Assembly (NCBI RefSeq): GCF_014699035.1
Contig: NZ_JACXAA010000003.1
Location: 787,976-851,975, forward strand
Length of the DNA stretch: 64,000 nucleotides
Origin: Spirosoma validum
GTDB lineage: Bacteria > Bacteroidota > Bacteroidia > Cytophagales > Spirosomataceae
Reading direction: 5' to 3'
The notes below the pieces were generated by a model. The model was not told the DNA's origin. It worked only from the letters and a program-made list of their open reading frames with translations, and searched no databases. Below, in pieces: positions 52,631 to 60,100 of the stretch. The position numbers were made by a program, and so were the translations under genes. Each line of letters begins with the position of its first letter. Position 1 is the stretch's first letter.

Positions 52631-53800
52631 ATGAACGAATCACAAGCTAATCGGCGTCAGTTTCTTAAAGAATCCATCACTACAGCGGCTGGCTTAGTTG
52701 CGCTGCCAACCTTGCCGGACGTTGCCATCGGAGCTCCAGCTATCATTTCCAGTCAAGTGTTAGGTTCTGATGGAAAACCAGCAGCGGTCCGAATTCGATT
52801 TTCCGTTATCGGCATGAATCACGGTCATATTTATGGCCAGGTTGGCGCCGTAACTCGTGGCGGTGGTGAACTTGTTTCCTTCTATGCCAAAGAGCCCGAG
52901 CTGGCGGCTGAATTCGCCAAACGATTCCCACAGGCAAAACAGGCGAAAAGCGAATCGGAAATTCTGGACGATAAAAGTATTCAACTCGTTCTTAGCTCGG
53001 CCATCGCCAACGAACGGGCTCCACTTGGTGTGCGCGTTATGAAGTCCGGTAAGGATTTTATGTCCGATAAACCCGGTATCACCACTCTCGAGCAGCTCGC
53101 TGAAGTGCGTAAGGTTCAGAAAGAAACCAAGCGTATTTACTCGATCATGTACAGCGAACGGCTGGAAAATAAAGCAACTGTCAAAGCTGGGGAACTGGTC
53201 AAAGCGGGCGCGATCGGTAATGTAATTCAGACCGTTGGGCTGGGGCCGCACCGGATTGGACTGACATCGCGCCCGGCGTGGTTTTTCGAAAAGAAACAAT
53301 TTGGTGGAATCATCTGCGACATTGCTTCGCACCAGTTTGACCAGTTTTTGTTTTTTACGGGTTCAAATCAGGCGGATATAGTAGCGTCTCAAGTGGGTAA
53401 CCTGCATTATCCACAGTATCCTAATTTTGAAGATTTCGGCGACGTAATGCTCCGGGGAAATGGGGGTATGGGCTATATTCGCGTTGACTGGTTCACGCCC
53501 GATGGTTTGAAATCCTGGGGCGATGGGCGACTAACGATTTTAGGTACGGAAGGCTTTATCGAAATCCGCAAAAATATTGATCCCGGTGGGCGCGAAGGGG
53601 GTAATCACCTGTTCATTACGGATAAGAAAGAAACGCGGTATATAGATTGCAGCAAAGAAAACCTGCCTTACGGCGAACAGTTAGTCAATGATGTGCTGAA
53701 TCGGACGGAAACAGCTATGTCGCAGGAACATTGTTTTCTGGCTACTGAACTGGCTATTAAAGCGCAGAAACAGGCGCAAACGATTCACTTAAAAAAATAA
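52631..53800 (+). CDS. Gfo/Idh/MocA-family oxidoreductase with Tat-type leader
   Basis: A 389-residue oxidoreductase. The start has NRRQFLKESITTAAGL, a twin-arginine leader with a hydrophobic stretch (cleavage near 33). The nucleotide-binding half has IRFSVIGMNHGHI, VLSSAIANERAP and DFMSDKPGITT. The catalytic half has FGGIICDIASHQFDQF with the conserved His. The glycine-rich motif is modified (GMNHGHI) relative to the usual GxGxxG. It probably acts in the periplasm on a sugar derivative with its two neighbours. The next gene (the regulator) starts 3 bp after its stop. Confidence 0.85.
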   Translation: MNESQANRRQFLKESITTAAGLVALPTLPDVAIGAPAIISSQVLGSDGKPAAVRIRFSVIGMNHGHIYGQVGAVTRGGGELVSFYAKEPELAAEFAKRFPQAKQAKSESEILDDKSIQLVLSSAIANERAPLGVRVMKSGKDFMSDKPGITTLEQLAEVRKVQKETKRIYSIMYSERLENKATVKAGELVKAGAIGNVIQTVGLGPHRIGLTSRPAWFFEKKQFGGIICDIASHQFDQFLFFTGSNQADIVASQVGNLHYPQYPNFEDFGDVMLRGNGGMGYIRVDWFTPDGLKSWGDGRLTILGTEGFIEIRKNIDPGGREGGNHLFITDKKETRYIDCSKENLPYGEQLVNDVLNRTETAMSQEHCFLATELAIKAQKQAQTIHLKK

Positions 53801-53803
53801 CGC

Positions 53804-55168
53804 TTGGCGGCCACTATTCTGATCATTGATGACGAGTCGCGTTTGCGCCAGCTTCTGGCCCGCATTCTGCAACTGGAAGGGTATACCGTACTGGAAGCCG
53901 AAAATGCCCGCGCCGGTCTGAAAATCCTCGAACGCGAAGAGGTACAACTGGTCATCAGCGATGTAAAACTGCCCGACAAGAATGGTATTGAGCTTTCGGC
54001 GCAGATTAAACAGCTATACCCCGCCACTGAAATTATTGTTTTGACCGCATACGGCACCATTTCGGATGGCGTGACAGCTATCAAAAATGGTGCTTTCGAT
54101 TACATCACGAAAGGCGACGATAACGACCGGATAATTCCACTCGTCAGTCGGGCTGTTGAGAAAGCAGCGCTGCAATTCAGAATTCTTCAACTTGAACAAC
54201 AAGTTAGCCGACGATACGGCTTCGACAGTATTATTGGGCACTCAAAAGCCATTCAGCAAGCCATTGATTTAGCGCGTAAAGTTGCGGTTACCGACACTAC
54301 CGTGCTGCTTACGGGCGAAACGGGTACAGGCAAGGAAGTGTTCGCGCAGGCGATCCATCAGGCTAGTCCGCGTCGAAAGGGAGCTTTTGTAGCGATTAAT
54401 TGTGGGGCGCTGGGTAAAGACATTCTGGAAAGTGAACTCTTTGGCCATCGTGCCGGAGCCTTTACTGGTGCCAGTCGCGATCAGAAAGGGTTGTTTGCCG
54501 AAGCCAATCAAGGCACGATTTTTCTGGACGAGATTGGCGAAATGCCGCTTGATTTACAAGCTAAGCTGTTACGTGTTCTCGAAACGCATGAGTTCCTGCG
54601 GGTAGGAGATACAAAGCCAACTAAAACGGATGTGCGTGTCATTGCGGCCACGAATCGGGGTTTAGAGCAGGAAGCCAGCGCGGGTCGTTTTCGATTGGAT
54701 TTGTATTATCGACTCTCCGTCTTTCAAATTGAGCTGCCACCATTGCGTAACCGGCCCGACGACATTCCTGACCTGGCTGAACAATTCGCCCGGCAATACG
54801 CAGCTAAATTGGGTAAGCGCGACGTTCGACTTAATGCTACGTTCGTGCAGAAACTCCAGAAACATGCCTGGAAAGGAAATATTCGGGAATTGAAGAACGT
54901 CATTGAACGGGCCGTTATCCTTGCCGATGCCCCCACAAATGGTCCCATCGAGCTGACTCTCGATCTGCTCCCTTATGAAATGCAGGCTGCCTACGTAACG
55001 ACGGGTGGTACGAAAGAAGCCACACTGGAGTTGGCCGAGCTTGAAAAGCAGCATATCCAGCGGGTGTTACGTCATACCAACGGAAATAAAACCGAAGCGG
55101 CCCGATTGCTGGGTATTGGGCTGACGACACTTTACCGAAAACTTCAGGAAGCAGGGTTAGGAGAATAA
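53804..55168 (+). CDS. NtrC-type sigma-54-dependent response regulator
   Basis: A 454-residue regulator. The receiver domain (1-120) has LIIDDES, D53 in ISDVKLPDKNG, and LTAYG. The AAA+ domain (about 140-385) has the Walker A GETGTGKE (171-178), the sigma-54 contact loop GAFTGA (218-223) and the Walker B GTIFLDEIGEM (237-247). The C terminus is a Fis-type helix-turn-helix (NKTEAARLLGIGLTTLYRKL). All parts for enhancer-dependent activation are intact. The start is a TTG 3 bp after the previous gene, and no ATG is available. The partner kinase is not in the window. Its position before kup and kdp, and a sigma-54-like site before kdpF, suggest a role in potassium uptake. Confidence 0.93.
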   Translation: MAATILIIDDESRLRQLLARILQLEGYTVLEAENARAGLKILEREEVQLVISDVKLPDKNGIELSAQIKQLYPATEIIVLTAYGTISDGVTAIKNGAFDYITKGDDNDRIIPLVSRAVEKAALQFRILQLEQQVSRRYGFDSIIGHSKAIQQAIDLARKVAVTDTTVLLTGETGTGKEVFAQAIHQASPRRKGAFVAINCGALGKDILESELFGHRAGAFTGASRDQKGLFAEANQGTIFLDEIGEMPLDLQAKLLRVLETHEFLRVGDTKPTKTDVRVIAATNRGLEQEASAGRFRLDLYYRLSVFQIELPPLRNRPDDIPDLAEQFARQYAAKLGKRDVRLNATFVQKLQKHAWKGNIRELKNVIERAVILADAPTNGPIELTLDLLPYEMQAAYVTTGGTKEATLELAELEKQHIQRVLRHTNGNKTEAARLLGIGLTTLYRKLQEAGLGE

Positions 55169-55321
55169 CTGTTCAACGGTTTAGGCCAGGCTACCAGAGT
55201 ACATGTCGAGATTAAATAGAGATTAAATAAAGGATTAGTAGCCCAGTAGCTATAGACGAAATAAAACATAACTGCGTCATAGTTGTAGCTTAGAAAACAA
55301 TACAACCTCAATTTATGATTC

Positions 55322-57295
55322 ATGTCTACATCCCATTCGTCGCTGAATAAAGTTTCCGCTCAGGGCTTACTGGTTGCCATCGGTATTGTCTTTGGCGATA
55401 TCGGTACGTCTCCTCTTTACACATTATCGGCTGTCATGCGCGGGCGCGAGTTGACCGAAACGCTGGTGCTGGGTACGCTCTCCTGTATTCTCTGGACCCT
55501 CACGCTGCAAACGACAATCAAGTACGTAATCATTACGTTAAGAGCGGACAACAAGGGCGAGGGGGGGATCTTCTCACTATATACCCTCGTTCGAAGATTC
55601 ACGGGAAAATGGCTTATGTATCCGGCCGTTATTGGCGGGTCGTTTCTGCTGGCCGATGGATTGATTACGCCACCAATTTCCGTTTCGTCGGCTATTGAAG
55701 GCTTACTGATTTTTTATCCCGAGCTGGATACAGTCCCCATTGTTATCGCTATCATCGTTGCGCTGTTTGTGAGCCAGCAGTTTGGTACGCAGAAATTAGG
55801 TCGACTTTTCGGGCCGGTTATGCTCGTCTGGTTTACGTTTATCGGTGTTATTGGCTTGTGGGCTTTGTGGAGCCAACCATCTGTGCTTAAGGCCATCAAC
55901 CCATATTATGCCTTTCATTTCCTGATCAATTATCCCGGTGGCTTCTGGCTTTTGGGGGGCGTATTCCTGTGTACGACCGGAGCAGAAGCGCTATATTCTG
56001 ATATGGGTCACTGCGGCCGGGGTAATATCCGTGTTAGCTGGGCCTACGTAAAAACAACGCTGATCCTATCCTATGCAGGGCAGTCGGCCTGGCTCTTGCA
56101 TCATTTGGGACAGCGACTGGGCGAGACCAGCCCGTTTTACAGTATCGTTCCACCCTCAATTGTTGTCTTTAGTATTGGACTTGCTACGTTTGCCACGATC
56201 ATTGCATCACAAGCCCTGATCACCGGATCATTCACGCTGGTAAGTGAAGCCATGCGTCTAACCTTGTGGCCCCGGCAGCGAGTGGCTTATCCATCCAACG
56301 AACGTGGCCAGCTATACGTACCGTTTGTGAACTGGGGATTAATGATCGGTTGTTGCCTGATTGTGCTGCATTTCCGTGAATCGAAAAACATGGAAGCCGC
56401 TTTCGGATTAGCCGTTACGTTGACGATGTTGATGTCGACTGTGCTCATGAGTATGTACATGCGGGTGAAGCGATTCAACCCAATTTTACAGGTCGGGCTT
56501 ACGGCTATCTTCCTGACGGTTGAAACGACGTTCCTGATCGCTAACTTGGTTAAGTTTGAGGAAGGCGGCTGGATTTCTGTTACGTTGGGTTTGTTAATTA
56601 TGGCCATGATGTTATTCTGGCACGAGGGCGAATCCATCAAACAAAGTCTGATCAAATACGATTCGTTGCTGGATAATCTGCTCATTCTGAAATCATTGAG
56701 TAACGACCCCAATATTCCCAAGTTTGCTACGCATTTAGTGTATCTGACCTCTTCTGATTCCAGCCGACGTATTGAATCTGAAACGTTGTATTCCATTCTG
56801 AATCGAGCCCCAAAACGAGCGGATATCTATTGGTTCATTCACGTTTGCGTAGAAGATGAACCCTACGTTATGCGCTACACCGTGGAGACACTGGCGCACG
56901 AAGACGTTTATGTCATTACGTTCTATTTAGGCTTCCGTATCGATCCGCGAATTAATCTGCTTTTCCGGCTGGTCATTGAAGATATGGTCGATAATAAAGA
57001 AGTGACGATTGACAGCCGGTATAAATCGCTGAATACGCACCGGGTTCCGGGCGATTTTCGGTTTGTGCTGTTCCGCCGGTTTTTGTCGTACGAAAATGAC
57101 CTCACCACCCGTCAGCAGATCATTATGTTTGGTTATATGCTGTTGAAAAAAATTGCCCTGTCTCCTCAGTCAACCTATGGCCTGGATACTAGCAATGTGA
57201 TCATCGAAGATATTCCCCTGGTGATCACTACGCCCAGATCTATTCCGCTAAAACGAATCGTGAGCAAAAGCAACAAGTCGCAACCAGCTTCGTAG
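55322..57295 (+). CDS. kup: KUP-family potassium transporter
   Basis: A 657-residue KUP/HAK/KT protein, a proton-coupled low-affinity potassium importer in the inner membrane. The N-terminal GDIGTSPLYT (25-34) and IKYVIITLRADNKGEGGIFSLYTL are signature motifs. Twelve hydrophobic segments occupy the first 460 residues, and a hydrophilic cytoplasmic domain follows to the end. FTLVSEAMRLTLWPR is another family hallmark. It lies upstream of the kdp operon, separated by a strong terminator, so the two are separate transcription units. Confidence 0.95.
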   Translation: MSTSHSSLNKVSAQGLLVAIGIVFGDIGTSPLYTLSAVMRGRELTETLVLGTLSCILWTLTLQTTIKYVIITLRADNKGEGGIFSLYTLVRRFTGKWLMYPAVIGGSFLLADGLITPPISVSSAIEGLLIFYPELDTVPIVIAIIVALFVSQQFGTQKLGRLFGPVMLVWFTFIGVIGLWALWSQPSVLKAINPYYAFHFLINYPGGFWLLGGVFLCTTGAEALYSDMGHCGRGNIRVSWAYVKTTLILSYAGQSAWLLHHLGQRLGETSPFYSIVPPSIVVFSIGLATFATIIASQALITGSFTLVSEAMRLTLWPRQRVAYPSNERGQLYVPFVNWGLMIGCCLIVLHFRESKNMEAAFGLAVTLTMLMSTVLMSMYMRVKRFNPILQVGLTAIFLTVETTFLIANLVKFEEGGWISVTLGLLIMAMMLFWHEGESIKQSLIKYDSLLDNLLILKSLSNDPNIPKFATHLVYLTSSDSSRRIESETLYSILNRAPKRADIYWFIHVCVEDEPYVMRYTVETLAHEDVYVITFYLGFRIDPRINLLFRLVIEDMVDNKEVTIDSRYKSLNTHRVPGDFRFVLFRRFLSYENDLTTRQQIIMFGYMLLKKIALSPQSTYGLDTSNVIIEDIPLVITTPRSIPLKRIVSKSNKSQPAS

Positions 57296-57313
57296 ATAAA
57301 CCATACCAAACTG

Positions 57314-57352
57314 AAAAGCCGACCCTACCATTTTGGTAGGGTCGGCTTTTTT
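57314..57352 (+). terminator. Strong intrinsic terminator after kup
   Basis: AAAAGCCGACCCTACCA (57314-57330) pairs perfectly with 57334-57350, a 17-bp stem with a 3-nt loop. The right arm ends in TTTT and runs into TTATT. It lies 18 bp after the kup stop. The symmetry allows function in both directions. Confidence 0.9.
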
Positions 57353-57448
57353 ATTGCTCTAAGCCTAAACGCTTAATGGGAATTCAAAGGGTTTATAGTC
57401 AGGCTATTACTCGATACGCTTCCGTTATGCGCTTTTTCGGAATACTTT

Positions 57449-57465
57449 TTGGCACAACTCTTTCG
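57449..57465 (+). promoter_or_regulatory. Candidate sigma-54 promoter of the kdp operon
   Basis: TTGGCAC-AACTC-TTTCG matches the -24 (TGGCAC) box exactly. The -12 box (TTGCW) deviates at its third base (TTTC for TTGC) and its last. The spacing of five bases is right. It lies 26 bp before the first small gene of the kdp operon, a fitting distance for a transcription start. The NtrC-type regulator 2.3 kb upstream would be its activator. Confidence 0.45.
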
Positions 57466-57490
57466 ACAATCATTTTACTCAAATACAACC

Positions 57491-57577
57491 ATGATTACTG
57501 CTCTGCTTCTGCTTGTTTCGGCTCTGCTCTGCTTCGCTATCTTTTATAAAACCATTGAATGGTTTGAAAACATCTAA
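57491..57577 (+). CDS. Small membrane peptide upstream of kdpF
   Basis: A 28-residue peptide from the ATG at 57491: a hydrophobic stretch MITALLLLVSALLCFAIF, then YKTIEWFENI. It is one transmembrane helix with a polar end. It ends 4 bp before kdpF. Its size and position suggest a kdpF-like accessory peptide or a duplicated kdpF, but it does not have the RPEKF ending. There is no direct evidence of translation. Confidence 0.55.
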   Translation: MITALLLLVSALLCFAIFYKTIEWFENI

Positions 57578-57581
57578 ACAC

Positions 57582-57662
57582 ATGATCACACTCGTTTTTG
57601 GTATCGCTCTGTTGGTCTTTGCCTACATGCTGTACGTACTGATCCGCCCCGAAAAATTTTAA
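57582..57662 (+). CDS. kdpF: KdpF, small subunit of the potassium-transporting ATPase
   Basis: A 26-residue single-helix peptide: MITLVFGIALLVFAYML, then YVLIRPEKF. The RPEKF end and the position directly before kdpA (12 bp) are the usual hallmarks of KdpF, which stabilises the KdpABC complex in the membrane. Its start follows the upstream small peptide by 4 bp, so the two are co-translated. Confidence 0.8.
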   Translation: MITLVFGIALLVFAYMLYVLIRPEKF

Positions 57663-57674
57663 TCAATTGATCTC

Positions 57675-59405
57675 ATGACTACTGAATGGATAGGTGTAAT
57701 AGCAACGTACGGATTAACCGTATTATTGGCTATTCCGCTGGGCAAGTATTTAGCCCGTGTATTTAAAGGAGAATCCAACTGGCTTGATTTCCTAAAGCCT
57801 CTGGAGCGATTTATCTATCGCATCGGGGGGGTATCCGAATCGGCTGATCTAACTTGGAAGCAGAACCTGACAGCTTTGCTGACGATAAACCTGGTCTGGT
57901 TTTTACTGGCTTTCGGATTATTGTTGTTTCAGGGCGTTTTACCGCTCAACCCCGATGGTAATTCCTCGCAAACACCAGATCTGGCCTTTAACTCGGCTAT
58001 TTCGTTTCTGGTTAACTGCGATTTGCAGCATTATTCCGGTGAGTCGGGTGCTACGTATCTGACGCAGCTGGCCGTAATGATGTTTCTGATGTTTGTATCG
58101 GCAGCGACGGGTATGGCCGCAGCTGTGCTTTTGTTTCGATCGTTTTTGCCGCAGAGCACTGACGCCATCGGAAATTTCTATGTACTCTTCATACGCTCTA
58201 TTACGCGTATACTGCTGCCTGGGTCGCTTGTTGTCGCCTTTATTCTTGCCTTTAACGGAACACCTGCTTCGTTTGACGGCAAAGACACACTCATTACGTT
58301 GCAGGGCGATACCGTGAACGTATCCCGTGGACCAGCTGCGGCCATGATTGCCATTAAACATCTCGGGACAAATGGGGGTGGCTGGTTTGGTGCTAACTCC
58401 GCCCATCCGCTGGAGAACCCTAATTACTTGACCAACATGGTCGAACTGATTGCGCAGATGGTGTTGCCCATTGCGATGATTTTTGCCCTGGGATTCTTCA
58501 TCAACCGGAAGCGTTTTGCCTGGATGATCTACACGGTCATGACGGTCGGAGTGCTTCTCTTATTGATCCCAACCGTCATCAGTGAACTGCACGGTAGCCC
58601 AGCGATTGCCCAAATGGGAATCACGCAGCCGACTGGGGCTATGGAAGGAAAAGAAGTGCGTTTTGGGCCGCTGGCATCGGCTTATTGGAGCATCGTGACT
58701 ACGGTTATTTCGACAGGTTCGGTTAACTCCATGCACGATTCCTCAATGCCTTTGTCGGGAGCTATGCAACTGTTGGGTATGATGGTGAACGCTTTTTATG
58801 GGGGCGTCGGGGCCGGGTTGCTGAACTTTTACTTTTTCCTGATTATTGCCGTATTCATTTCCGGCCTGATGGTAGGACGTACACCCGAACTTTTCGGTCG
58901 GAAAGTCGAAGCGCGTGAGATTAAAATTGCTTCATTGGTAGCGCTGTTAAGTGCGCTGCTGGTTAAAGGCGGAACCGCACTGGCAGCCTGGATTTTTATG
59001 AATTATGGCGACGCGACCGGGGGCGCAGCCGACTGGGCCGTAAAACCTTCCGCCTGGCTCAACAACCCGGCCTTTCACGGTTTTTCGGAGATGCTGTACG
59101 AGATGACATCTGCAAACGCCAACAACGGATCAGGTTTCGAAGGGTTAGGCGACAACAACCTATTCTGGAACGTATCAACGGGCTTTGTCCTGATTTTTGG
59201 ACGGTTCATCCCGATCATTGGCCCCGTAGCGATTGCCGGTTTGCTGGCCCGCAAAAAATACGTGCCTGAATCATCGGGAACCCTGCCCGTCGATACCGCT
59301 ACGTTTGGCTTAATGATTTTCGCCGTTATCGTTATCCTAACGGCTCTGTCCTTCTTCCCGGCATTGGCCTTGGGGCCATTCGCGGAATACTTTAGCCAGA
59401 AGTAA
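57675..59405 (+). CDS. kdpA: KdpA, potassium-translocating subunit
   Basis: A 576-residue membrane protein of the SKT superfamily, the potassium channel-like subunit of the high-affinity Kdp ATPase. Ten or so membrane helices are visible. The selectivity-filter motifs include FNSAISFLVNCDLQHYSGES and IKHLGTNGGGWFGANSAHPLENP, with typical Gly and Ser/Asn residues. The C terminus has GDNNLFWNVSTG. It binds and transfers K+ to the pump. The gene is complete and ends 7 bp before the convergent toxin-like gene, instead of the usual close junction with kdpB. Confidence 0.97.
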   Translation: MTTEWIGVIATYGLTVLLAIPLGKYLARVFKGESNWLDFLKPLERFIYRIGGVSESADLTWKQNLTALLTINLVWFLLAFGLLLFQGVLPLNPDGNSSQTPDLAFNSAISFLVNCDLQHYSGESGATYLTQLAVMMFLMFVSAATGMAAAVLLFRSFLPQSTDAIGNFYVLFIRSITRILLPGSLVVAFILAFNGTPASFDGKDTLITLQGDTVNVSRGPAAAMIAIKHLGTNGGGWFGANSAHPLENPNYLTNMVELIAQMVLPIAMIFALGFFINRKRFAWMIYTVMTVGVLLLLIPTVISELHGSPAIAQMGITQPTGAMEGKEVRFGPLASAYWSIVTTVISTGSVNSMHDSSMPLSGAMQLLGMMVNAFYGGVGAGLLNFYFFLIIAVFISGLMVGRTPELFGRKVEAREIKIASLVALLSALLVKGGTALAAWIFMNYGDATGGAADWAVKPSAWLNNPAFHGFSEMLYEMTSANANNGSGFEGLGDNNLFWNVSTGFVLIFGRFIPIIGPVAIAGLLARKKYVPESSGTLPVDTATFGLMIFAVIVILTALSFFPALALGPFAEYFSQK

Positions 59406-59412
59406 TGATCTA

Positions 59413-59754
59413 CTACAGCAACTGGCTGGCAATAAAATTGAGAACGTCAGTTAACGAAACCTGGGGAAATGGCTCTGGTAATTCATCAGGACCCAAATGA
59501 CGGTGGTAAGGGAACGTATCGAAATCCGGAAAGTGGGGCGTATTGTCCCAGCGATAGATAGTTTGATTTTCAGTATTCATCCATTGATAACCATACTTAA
59601 ACTTGCTTCCCTTTCTAGATTCATAGGTCACTAATCGGGAGGAGTCTTTAAAGATAAATACACAGCGTTCAATGACTTTTGAGCCAGGCCCGGTTTCCAG
59701 TTCGATTGTGTGAACCTCAATTATGGCAGCAAACTCGATAAGGAGTTCGTTCAT
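59413..59754 (-). CDS. TumE-type toxin (DUF6516-like), inserted between kdpA and kdpB
   Basis: A 113-residue protein on the strand opposite to kdp. The start is the ATG at 59754. The sequence has ELLIEFAAIIEVHTIELETGPGSKV, RLVTYESRKGSKFKYGYQWMN, then IYRWDNTPHFP and FPYHRHLGPDELPEP. The RWDN, FPYHRH and KFKYGYQWM pattern is what I recall of TumE-family toxins of two-gene systems. It overlaps its partner by 4 bp (ATGA), so they are translationally coupled. Its stop lies 7 bp from the kdpA stop. The toxin mechanism is not known to me. The assignment rests on pattern and pairing. Confidence 0.7.
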   Translation of the reverse strand: MNELLIEFAAIIEVHTIELETGPGSKVIERCVFIFKDSSRLVTYESRKGSKFKYGYQWMNTENQTIYRWDNTPHFPDFDTFPYHRHLGPDELPEPFPQVSLTDVLNFIASQLL

Positions 59755-60068
59755 GGGCGAATCTGATGCAGATATGTCGTGTAATCCGTCAAAAAGTCAA
59801 TGGCATCATCCCAATCATTATCGTCATTTTCTTTTTCAATGATCCCAAATCGTGATAGTGTGCTGTCTGACTTATCGACTACACGTTGACGAAACTCGTC
59901 AAAATTCATTTCGTACTTCTTTTGAAAAAAGTCAATACGGCTCTGATAGTACGCAATTTTTTGCTCCAACACATTGCGAAGTTGAATGTGTAGAAAGTCA
60001 TCTGTACTGCGATAACCTAAGTTCTGGATAACTCGCTCAAGAGGTGATTGGGAAACAGGAGCAACCAT
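59751..60068 (-). CDS. Antitoxin-like partner of the TumE-type toxin
   Basis: A 105-residue acidic, mostly helical protein. It has LGYRSTDDFLHIQLRNVLEQKIAYYQSRIDFFQKKYEMNF in the middle, a coiled-coil-like stretch, and an Asp-rich tail (EKENDDNDWDDAIDF). It has no DNA-binding motif that I can name. It precedes the toxin-like gene on the same strand and overlaps it by 4 bp, the usual order for an antitoxin. A -7-like box lies upstream of its start (60068). TumA-type antitoxins are described as the partner of TumE, and the naming is inference. It begins 32 bp from the kdpB start on the other strand. Confidence 0.65.
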   Translation of the reverse strand: MVAPVSQSPLERVIQNLGYRSTDDFLHIQLRNVLEQKIAYYQSRIDFFQKKYEMNFDEFRQRVVDKSDSTLSRFGIIEKENDDNDWDDAIDFLTDYTTYLHQIRP

Positions 60069-60086
60069 AACACATTACATTTTTAT

Positions 60087-60094
60087 CAAAGATA
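60087..60094 (-). promoter_or_regulatory. Candidate -7 box of the antitoxin-toxin operon
   Basis: On the minus strand TATCTTTG (60094-60087) fits TANNTTTG, 18 bp before the ATG. A clear TTG at the -33 distance was not found; the nearest is 15 nt away. The 32-bp gap between the divergent starts leaves little space for two promoters. Confidence 0.35.
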
Positions 60095-60100
60095 CCAAAA

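Noticed and set aside
59406..60100. Insertion sequence between kdpA and kdpB
   Set aside because: No transposase and no terminal inverted repeats are seen. The two frames fit a toxin-antitoxin pair better.
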